NCBI GenBank assembly: GCA_019747905.1
Contig: JAIEQG010000038.1
Span: forward strand, 1 to 64,000
DNA: 64,000 nucleotides
Origin: Burkholderiales bacterium
GTDB taxonomy: Bacteria > Pseudomonadota > Gammaproteobacteria > Burkholderiales > Ga0077523
Direction of reading: 5' to 3'
The notes beneath the pieces were generated by a model. It did not search any database, was not told the DNA's origin, and worked only from the letters and a program-made list of their open reading frames with translations. Both the position numbers and the translations under genes were made by a program. Positions 9,097 through 16,543 of the stretch are shown here, in pieces. Position 1 is the stretch's first letter. Each line of letters starts with the position of its first letter.

Positions 9097-11244
9097 ATGA
9101 GCTCCGAACTACACAGCCCCTCCTGGTACCGTGTCGCTGCGCTCAAGCCGCGGCTGAAGACGCATGCCGAAGTGCACCGCCACCACTACCGCGGGCAGCT
9201 CTGGTACGTGCTGCAGGATCGCGCGTCGCGCCGCATGTATCGCTTCAACCCGGCCGCATGGCAGTTGATCGGGCTGCTGGACGGCGAACGCACCGTTCAG
9301 GAAGCCTGGGATCTCGCCTGCCACCGGCTCGGCGATGACGCACCGACCCAGGAAGAATCGATTCGTCTGCTCGGTCAGCTCCACGGGTCCGATCTGCTGC
9401 AGAGCGATCTTCCGCCCGACGTCGACGAACTGCTGCGCCGCTACGGCAAGCAGCAGAAGGGCAAGTGGTGGCGCAACTTCAAGAACCCGATGTCGATCAA
9501 GCTGCCGTTGATCGACCCCGATCGGATTCTGCGCGCCACCTACGCGTTGTATGCACCGCTCTTCTCGCGGTGGGGGTTCTTCGTGTGGCTCGCACTGGTC
9601 GGGGCTGCGTGCGTCGCCGCGGCCTTTGCCTGGCATGACCTTACCGAGAACCTGTCGGACCGCGTGCTGGCACCTGGCAACCTGCTCACCATGTTCCTGC
9701 TGTTCCCGATCGTGAAGACAGTGCACGAGTTCGGCCATGCGTGCGCGGTGCGCGCCCGGGGCGGCGAAGTGCACGAGATGGGCGTCATGTTCCTCGTGTT
9801 CCTGCCGGTACCCTACGTCGACGCTTCGGCCTCGTCGGCCTTCCGCAGCAAGTGGGAACGGTTCGTCGTCGGCGGCGCCGGCATGATGGCGGAACTGGCA
9901 TTGGCGGCGATCGCTATGTTCGTCTGGCTCAATGTCGAGCCGGGACTGGTGCGTGCGATCGCCTTCAACGTGATGCTGATCGCCGGCATCTCCACGGTAC
10001 TGTTCAACGGCAATCCGCTGCTGCGCTACGACGGCTACTACATGCTGGCCGATCTGATCGAGATTCCCAACCTCGGACCGCGGGGAAACAAGTACGTGCT
10101 CTACCTCATCAACCGGTACGCTTTCGGTGTTCGCGAACTGCATGCACCGGAGGCGACCGACGGCGAAAAGCGCTGGTTCGTCGGCTACACCATCGCGGCA
10201 ACGGTCTATCGCCTCTTCATCACGTTCGCGATCATCCTGTTCATCGCCGGCGAGTATTTCGTGATCGGCGTCTTGCTCGCCATCTGGGCCGGCTTCTCGT
10301 CGATCGTCCTGCCGATCGGCAAGGGCATCGCGCACCTCACGTCGGGCAAGACCCTGCGGCGGCGGCGGCAGCGTGCCTGGGCAGTGGCCGGAACGACGAC
10401 GGTCGTCCTGCTGGGAGCTTTCCTCTTCGTGCCGTTTCCGGTTTGGACTCGCACCGAAGGCGTGCTGTGGGTGCCGGAGCAATCGGTCGTGCGCGCCGGT
10501 GCCGACGGCTTCGTCACGCGTATTGCCACTGTTCCGGGCACCAGCGTGGACGCCGGCGTCACGCTGATCGAGATCGAGGATCCGCTCCTGGCGCCCCAGG
10601 AGCGGCTGCTCGAAGCGCGGCTGGAAGAACTCGATTTCAAGCAACGCGCGCTGCAGTTGGATGCGCGCGTGCAGGCCGGCATGACACGGGACGAGATCGC
10701 CTACACGGAAAAGGAACTCAAGCGCGTACGCGAGCGGCTGGCCGGGCTCACCGTCACGGCACCGTCCGCAGGTCGCTTCGTGCTGGCGAACCCCAGCGAC
10801 ATGCCGCTGAGGTTCGTGCGTCGCGGCGAGCAACTGGGTTTCGTGGCGCCGCCGTCGGAGCGCATCGTGCGCGTGATCGTGCGGCAGGACGACGTCGACT
10901 ACGTGCGCAGCCACACTCGGTCGATCGAAGTGAAGCTCACCGAGCGTGTCGCCGAGACTCTGACCGCGTCGGTGATCCGGGAAGTGCCGGCGGCTTCGGG
11001 TGAACTGCCGAGCCTTGCGTTGTCGGACCGCGGCGGCGGGTCGATCCCGCTCGATCCGCGCAAGACCGACAGGCCGCTCGCGCTCGAGCCGGTGTTCCAC
11101 TTCGAGTTGCGGCTGCCGCCCAACACTGCCGACCTGCACATCGGCGGGCGTGTGTTCGTCCGCTTCGATCACGATGCCGAGCCGCTCGCGGCACAGACCT
11201 TTCGATCGGTGCGGCGCCTCTTCCTGAAGCGGTTCAGTGTCTAG
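9097..11244 (+). CDS. M50-type (site-2 protease family) membrane protein with PqqD-like N-terminus and HlyD-like C-terminus
   Basis: N-term WYVLQDRASRRMYRFNPAAWQLIGLLDGERTVQEAWDL (PqqD-like); HEFGHA and NPLLRYDGYYMLADL metalloprotease motifs in TM domain; C-terminal lipoyl/coiled-coil region. Confidence 0.87.
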   Translation: MSSELHSPSWYRVAALKPRLKTHAEVHRHHYRGQLWYVLQDRASRRMYRFNPAAWQLIGLLDGERTVQEAWDLACHRLGDDAPTQEESIRLLGQLHGSDLLQSDLPPDVDELLRRYGKQQKGKWWRNFKNPMSIKLPLIDPDRILRATYALYAPLFSRWGFFVWLALVGAACVAAAFAWHDLTENLSDRVLAPGNLLTMFLLFPIVKTVHEFGHACAVRARGGEVHEMGVMFLVFLPVPYVDASASSAFRSKWERFVVGGAGMMAELALAAIAMFVWLNVEPGLVRAIAFNVMLIAGISTVLFNGNPLLRYDGYYMLADLIEIPNLGPRGNKYVLYLINRYAFGVRELHAPEATDGEKRWFVGYTIAATVYRLFITFAIILFIAGEYFVIGVLLAIWAGFSSIVLPIGKGIAHLTSGKTLRRRRQRAWAVAGTTTVVLLGAFLFVPFPVWTRTEGVLWVPEQSVVRAGADGFVTRIATVPGTSVDAGVTLIEIEDPLLAPQERLLEARLEELDFKQRALQLDARVQAGMTRDEIAYTEKELKRVRERLAGLTVTAPSAGRFVLANPSDMPLRFVRRGEQLGFVAPPSERIVRVIVRQDDVDYVRSHTRSIEVKLTERVAETLTASVIREVPAASGELPSLALSDRGGGSIPLDPRKTDRPLALEPVFHFELRLPPNTADLHIGGRVFVRFDHDAEPLAAQTFRSVRRLFLKRFSV

Positions 11245-13201
11245 TCTTACCCAGATCCTCGGTCACGGCTTCTATCCGGAGAAGCTCGAACCACGCGAGA
11301 ACTGGCTGGAACGCACGGCACGCCGCCCCGCGCTTTGGCTCGAGCGGATGCAGTCGATGCGCAAGGGCCGCTTCGATGCCTTCATCGCCGCCGTCAACGC
11401 GGCGGGGCCGCAATACGACGAGCTCGCGCTCGAAGCGTTGCGGGCGCGGGCCATGCAGCTGCGGCCGCAACTGAGACGCGATGGGTTCATCGATCCCCTG
11501 GTGGTGCAGGCGTTCGCCATCGTGCGCGCTGCCGCCCGGCACACGCTCGGTGTCCGCCACTACGATGTGCAGCTGGCAGGCGGCTGGATCCTCCTGTCGG
11601 GCCGCGTCGCCGAGATGGAAACAGGTGAAGGCAAGACGCTGACCGCCACTCTGGCCGCCGCGACCGCTGCGCTCGGTGGCTGGCCTACGCACGTAGTGAC
11701 CGTGAACGACTACCTCGCCGCACGCGACGCCGAGGAGATGGGGCCGCTGTACCGCTCGCTCGGCCTCACCGTCGGCTGCGTCACCCAGGATGTCGCCCTG
11801 CCCGATCGACCCGCCCAATACCGAAACGACATCACGTATTGCACCAACAAGGACGTCACTTTCGACTACCTGCGCGATCGCATGAAGCTGAAAGGGCGGC
11901 CGCGCGCATTGCGCTACGCGGTCGACAAGGTCACGGGTGCCGGCGGCGACAGCGATCTCACCTTGCGCGGATTGTCTTTCGCGATCGTCGACGAGGTCGA
12001 CAGCGTTCTGGTGGACGAAGCGCGCACGCCGCTCATCATTTCCGGCGACACCGGTGATTCGGGCCTCGAGCGCCTGTACCGCGAAGCGCTCGGCCTCGCA
12101 GGGCAACTCGTGCGTGACGAGGATTTCGTGCTCGAGCATCACCAGACCAGCATCCGTATCACCGATGCCGGCAAACAGCGATTGAAGGAGCTTGCCGCCA
12201 ACATGCGTGGCTTGTGGACCGGCCCCAACCGGCGCGAGGAACTGGTGAAGCAGGCGCTGTCGGCAACCCACCAGTACCAGCGCGACAAGCACTACCTGGT
12301 GGAAGAGGGCAAGGTGGTGATCGTGGACGAGTACACCGGCCGCACCATGGCGGACCGCTCATGGGAGCGCGGACTGCATCAGTTGATCGAGGTGAAGGAG
12401 GGCTGCGAGCTCACCGGCCAGCGCGAGACCCTGGCGCGCATCTCCTACCAGCGCTTCTTCCGGCGCTATCTCCGATTGTCCGGCATGACCGGCACGGCGA
12501 AGGAGATCTCGGCCGAACTGTGGGCCGTGTATCGCCTCAAGGTGACGCGCGTGCCGACCCGCAAGCCCGTGCTGCGCACGATCGCGCCACCGGTGCTGCT
12601 GCCGACGCTGGAAGCGAAATACGCTGCGGCGCTTGAATCGATCCGCCGCGAGCACGAGCGGGGTCGGCCGGTTCTGGTGGGCACCCGCACCGTGGAAGGA
12701 TCGGAGCGCGTTGCTGCGCTGCTGACCGCAGCCGGACTGGCGCATCGTGTGCTCAACGCGCGACAGGACAAGGAGGAAGCGGAGATCGTCGCCGACGCCG
12801 GACAACCCGGTCGCATCACCGTGGCGACCAACATGGCGGGTCGCGGTACCGACATCAAGTTGAGCCCCGAGTCGCTCGCGGCCGGCGGCCTGCACGTGGT
12901 CACGACCGAGATGAACGAAGCGGGCCGTATCGACCGCCAGCTTTTCGGCCGCTGCGCGCGGCAGGGCGACCCCGGGAGCTGCGAGGTGTTCGTGAGCCTC
13001 GAGGACGAACTGATCCAGCGCTACGGCAGCTTCTTCCACAAGCTGCTCGGGCGCGCGCTGTCGGATGCGAATGCCGGACGGCTGCTCTTCAGCCTCGCGC
13101 AGAAGCGCGCCGAGCAGGTCCACTACATGATGCGCAAGGAAGTGCTCGAGATGGACGACTACCTCGGGGATCTACTGGCGTTTGCGGGAAGGGCGGAGTG
13201 A
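11237..13201 (+). CDS. Accessory SecA-like ATPase lacking most of the C-terminal domains
   Basis: EMETGEGKTLTA Walker A, VTVNDYLAARDAEEMGPLY, DEVDSVLVDEARTPLIISG, TNMAGRGTDIKL, GRIDRQLFGRCARQGDPGSCEVFVSLEDELI; ends after RKEVLEMDDYLGDLLAFAGRAE. GTG start overlaps the M50 gene by 8 bp. Confidence 0.9.
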   Translation: MSSLTQILGHGFYPEKLEPRENWLERTARRPALWLERMQSMRKGRFDAFIAAVNAAGPQYDELALEALRARAMQLRPQLRRDGFIDPLVVQAFAIVRAAARHTLGVRHYDVQLAGGWILLSGRVAEMETGEGKTLTATLAAATAALGGWPTHVVTVNDYLAARDAEEMGPLYRSLGLTVGCVTQDVALPDRPAQYRNDITYCTNKDVTFDYLRDRMKLKGRPRALRYAVDKVTGAGGDSDLTLRGLSFAIVDEVDSVLVDEARTPLIISGDTGDSGLERLYREALGLAGQLVRDEDFVLEHHQTSIRITDAGKQRLKELAANMRGLWTGPNRREELVKQALSATHQYQRDKHYLVEEGKVVIVDEYTGRTMADRSWERGLHQLIEVKEGCELTGQRETLARISYQRFFRRYLRLSGMTGTAKEISAELWAVYRLKVTRVPTRKPVLRTIAPPVLLPTLEAKYAAALESIRREHERGRPVLVGTRTVEGSERVAALLTAAGLAHRVLNARQDKEEAEIVADAGQPGRITVATNMAGRGTDIKLSPESLAAGGLHVVTTEMNEAGRIDRQLFGRCARQGDPGSCEVFVSLEDELIQRYGSFFHKLLGRALSDANAGRLLFSLAQKRAEQVHYMMRKEVLEMDDYLGDLLAFAGRAE

Positions 13202-13221
13202 TCTGGGGGGCGAGGGAACAC

Positions 13222-13301
13222 CAGGGACTAGGGGCTAGGTAACATCGGGAGTCTCGGCATCCAACCCTAGTCCCTAGTCCCTAGTCCCTAGCCCCTCATC
13301 A
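13222..13301. repeat. CCCTAGT tandem/inverted short repeat between convergent genes
   Basis: AGGGACTAGGGGCTAGG ... CCCTAGTCCCTAGTCCCTAGTCCCTAGCCCCT; AGGGGCTAGG pairs with CCTAGCCCCT. Confidence 0.75.
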
Positions 13302-13302
13302 T

Positions 13303-13809
13303 TCACATATCGTGCTGCTGCGCCTTCGGCTGTGTAGGTGGCGGTGGCCCCGGCGGAACGACGGAGCCCGGTGCCGCAGGATTGGCTGGCGCGGGCACTG
13401 GCGCCGCGCCGCGCGCCGCGCGGATCACCATCTGCACCTTTCGTTCTTCGGTCCCCTTGGTGTTGTCGAACACCACGTAGTAGTTGCCCGACTCCGGCAT
13501 GACGAGTGCGAAGGAGAGGCGGCGCTCGACCGGTGCGGTGAACACCGGTTCCTCCGGATTGGGATAGCGCTTGAAGTCGCTTTCAGTGAGAAACGTCACC
13601 ACGACGCGGCCGGTGGCCTGGACGGCAACGGCGATCTGCGCGTCCTTCGGCAGGTTGCGCAAACGCAGCGTCTTGTGCGTGCCGGCAGGGACGGTGGCAG
13701 TCAGTGCCGCCTGATTCTGTTGCGCAGCCACGGGCGCAACTGCTGTCGCTGCGAACAGCGCGACGGTCAGCAACACCGACCGCATCACTTCGGGAATTTC
13801 ACGCGACAC
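13303..13809 (-). CDS. Secreted hypothetical protein with Pro-rich C-terminus
   Basis: Signal peptide MRSVLLTVALFAATAVAPVAAQQNQ; C-term PAAPGSVVPPGPPPPTQPKAQQHDM; overlaps the upstream HlyD gene. Confidence 0.65.
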   Translation of the reverse strand: MSREIPEVMRSVLLTVALFAATAVAPVAAQQNQAALTATVPAGTHKTLRLRNLPKDAQIAVAVQATGRVVVTFLTESDFKRYPNPEEPVFTAPVERRLSFALVMPESGNYYVVFDNTKGTEERKVQMVIRAARGAAPVPAPANPAAPGSVVPPGPPPPTQPKAQQHDM

Positions 13810-14636
13810 TTCGCGCCTGCCGGGATCTGCTGGTTGGCGTTGGGCAATTCGAGGCGCACGCCGAACGTACCACTGGCTGCATCGATGACGCGATCCACGA
13901 GAACGACCACCGCGGTGTATTCGCCGCCGGGCGCTTCGGGCGCGACCTTGGCGCGGGCGCCGACCTTTATCCTGCCGTAGAGGTTCGCCGGGAGGATCAC
14001 TTCGACGTTGAGAGGGTCCACCTCGGCGAGCTTCAGGATCGGGTTCTTGACGTTGGCGGTGGCGAACTCGCCGCTCGACAGGTAGCGCTCGATCACGACG
14101 CCGTTGAACGGGCTGCGGATGGTGCGCAGCTTGACCACTTCCTCGGCCCGTTGCATCTCGAGTTCGTTCAGCTTCTGGTTCTCGCGCGCTTCCTTCAGCT
14201 CCGATTCCGCCAGTTCGCGCTGGGTGCGTGCTTCGTCCAGCGCGCCGGCCGAGACGAACTTCTGCTTGTAGAGCTCTATGGCGCGCTGCTCCTTCTTGAC
14301 GGCGAAGTCGAGCCGGGAGGCAGAGGCCTCGAGCGGCCCCTTCATTGTCGCCTTGGAGCGGGCCAGCGCAAGTGCCGCCCGTTCCGGACCGGATTCGAGA
14401 GTCACGACCACCTGGCCCTTGCGGACAAAGTCGCCACGGCGGACGTGGACCTGCTCGATCAAGCCTTCGATCGGGCTGCGGATCTCGGCGGTGGTGCGGG
14501 CCTCGACGAGGCAGTCGTATTCATCCGCCAGTTCGGCGGCGCCGGCACTCGCACTCGAGGCGAGAACCATCGCCAGCACCGTCAGAGCAATTCGTTGAGC
14601 ATTCATACGGCAGGGTACCAAGTGAGGCCGGCGCAT
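13785..14636 (-). CDS. HlyD/RND-type periplasmic adaptor subunit
   Basis: AEIRSPIEGLIEQVHVRRGDFVRKGQVVVTLESGPERAAL... RTIRSPFNGVVIERYLSSGEF; signal peptide; start probably at internal ATG (MNAQRIALT). Confidence 0.88.
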   Translation of the reverse strand: MRRPHLVPCRMNAQRIALTVLAMVLASSASAGAAELADEYDCLVEARTTAEIRSPIEGLIEQVHVRRGDFVRKGQVVVTLESGPERAALALARSKATMKGPLEASASRLDFAVKKEQRAIELYKQKFVSAGALDEARTQRELAESELKEARENQKLNELEMQRAEEVVKLRTIRSPFNGVVIERYLSSGEFATANVKNPILKLAEVDPLNVEVILPANLYGRIKVGARAKVAPEAPGGEYTAVVVLVDRVIDAASGTFGVRLELPNANQQIPAGAKCRVKFPK

Positions 14637-14893
14637 TCTGGCGAGCCCGAAATCGATTGTAAAGGCACGGAAATAAAAAGTTTTTCGAAATCCGGTGACA
14701 CCGCGGAGCGATCCGAGGAAACGCGGCGGCGCATCCCCGGGTCTGCAAGCAAGTATCGTCGTCGGTCGGTGTGCCGCACGCCCAAGGGGTTCCCCTGGCC
14801 GCCCGTTCGACCCCGAAACGCTGCCGGTTCCGTTTCATCCTGCAACAACCCGGAACTGCGCTCCGGTCCTGGCGTTCGCTACACTCTCGCGCC

Positions 14894-15472
14894 ATGACGG
14901 ACGCGGATCCGACCGACGAGGCGCTGATGCTGCGTTATCGCGACGACGGCGATGCCGGGGCGTTCGCGATTCTCTACGAACGCCACCGCGGCGGGCTGTA
15001 CCGCTTCTGCCTGCGCATGGGCCGGGATGCGGCACGGGCCGAGGAGGTGTTTCAGGATGCCTGGATGAATCTCATCAACGCGCGCGAACGCTATCGCGTC
15101 GAAGCGCGCTTCAAGACGTTTCTTTATCAGATTGCGCACAATCGCATGATCGACCTGCTGCGCCGCGACGGCGCCGGCACCGTTTCCCTCGACGACGAAG
15201 CCGGCGAAGCCATCGCGGCGAGCCTGGCGGCACCGGTGCGCGAGCAGCCGGAGGCAGCCGTGGCGATGAAGCGCCGGCTCGAGCGCGTGGCCGATGCCGT
15301 CGAGCGCCTGCCGGCCGCGCAGCGTGAGGCTTTCCTGCTGCACGAGGAGGGTGAACTCACTCTGGAGGAGATCGCCGAGTTGACGGGTGTCGGGCGAGAG
15401 ACGGCCAAGAGTCGCTTGCGCTACGCGCTCGTTCGCCTGCGTGCGGACCTTGCCGGGGAAGCGGAGCCGTGA
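14894..15472 (+). CDS. ECF-type RNA polymerase sigma factor
   Basis: LYERHRGGLYRFCLRMGRDAARAEEVFQDAWMNLI...RFKTFLYQIAHNRMIDLLRR...LTLEEIAELTGVGRETAKSRLRYALVRLR. Confidence 0.92.
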   Translation: MTDADPTDEALMLRYRDDGDAGAFAILYERHRGGLYRFCLRMGRDAARAEEVFQDAWMNLINARERYRVEARFKTFLYQIAHNRMIDLLRRDGAGTVSLDDEAGEAIAASLAAPVREQPEAAVAMKRRLERVADAVERLPAAQREAFLLHEEGELTLEEIAELTGVGRETAKSRLRYALVRLRADLAGEAEP

Positions 15473-16479
15473 CGACCGATTCGGACCGCGAACTCGCCGA
15501 ACTGCTGGCGGATACGGCTGCCGTGCGGCAACGGCTGCGTGCCGAGTCCGCGGCTGAGGAGCCGCCGCCGCACGTCGACGCGGCGATTCTCGCTGCCGCG
15601 CGGCGCGCGGTCGATGCTCGACCGACGCTGGTCGGCCGGTCGCCGTGGCGGCGCTGGCAGGTGCCGCTCGCCGCGGCCGCGGTACTCGTAGTGGCTACCA
15701 GTCTTTCGCTGATGGTGGACCGGCGCAGCGAGCCCGGTTTGCCGAAGCCATCGCAGGAAAGCGGCCCCGACGCGTCGTCACCGGGCGTGCAGGCCGAACT
15801 AAGGATGCGTCCACTTCCAGCCGAGGAAGCAGCCACCACCCGGCGGCCCGACAGGCAGGCGCGGGCACTGGAACCGGCAAGCAAGCGTTCGGACGACGCC
15901 AAGACGGCCAAAGACCAGGCGGCGTCTATGGACCTCCAGGGCAAGGCAAAGACGGAGCAACTCGCCGATCGGCTGGAGTCGCCGGCGTCGGTGGCGCGCG
16001 GACCGGGGCCCGCGCCAGCGCCGGTTGCCGATGCCAAGGAAGCCAAGGCGGAGTTTCAGAATCAGGTACTTGCGCCTGCGGATCCCGCAGCCGCCCCGCC
16101 GGTACCGGCGGAGCAGGAGTTGCGGCAAGCGCAGGAATCCACGGCGAGGGCGCGCGAGCACGACGCCGTCGGTGGGATGGATTCCCGCGCCCCGGCTGCG
16201 CCGGCCGCTTCTGCGCCCGCCAGGGCTGCGGCGCCGTCGACCCTGGCCAAGCGTCGGTCGAATCTGAGCAGTGAGGAAGTACTCCGGTTCGCCGAGCGGG
16301 AGCCCGAGCGGGTGCTGGCGGCCATCCGCGAGGAATGGGAGCAAGGCCGCCGCGAGTCAGCACGCGCGATGCTCGCGGAATTCCTGCAAAAACAACCTGG
16401 TTACCCTCTGCCGCCGGACTTTCCTGTGCCTCGACCCGCAGGGGAGCCGCTTAAAGAAAGACCGCTGGAGGGCCGTTAA
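15469..16479 (+). CDS. Putative membrane anti-sigma-like protein with long low-complexity periplasmic region
   Basis: GTG start overlaps sigma stop (GTGA); single TM VPLAAAAVLVVATSLSLMV; Ala/Pro/Lys-rich linker. Confidence 0.6.
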   Translation: MTTDSDRELAELLADTAAVRQRLRAESAAEEPPPHVDAAILAAARRAVDARPTLVGRSPWRRWQVPLAAAAVLVVATSLSLMVDRRSEPGLPKPSQESGPDASSPGVQAELRMRPLPAEEAATTRRPDRQARALEPASKRSDDAKTAKDQAASMDLQGKAKTEQLADRLESPASVARGPGPAPAPVADAKEAKAEFQNQVLAPADPAAAPPVPAEQELRQAQESTARAREHDAVGGMDSRAPAAPAASAPARAAAPSTLAKRRSNLSSEEVLRFAEREPERVLAAIREEWEQGRRESARAMLAEFLQKQPGYPLPPDFPVPRPAGEPLKERPLEGR

Positions 16480-16543
16480 CCGAGGTATCGATTTTCCCAG
16501 AGGTTAGCGCCAGGTCGGGTGCATTGCCCGCGACGGTTTTGCC

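Noticed and set aside
8909-9100. Small ORF with TKDTKNTKEHEG peptide
   Set aside because: Translation of the palindromic repeat, not a credible protein; likewise 18480-18683 (HHEGREGHEG).
13303-13809. Secreted Pro-rich protein as a RiPP precursor for the PqqD-like domain
   Set aside because: At 168 aa with a normal signal peptide and a beta-rich-looking body it is not a typical precursor peptide; left as hypothetical.
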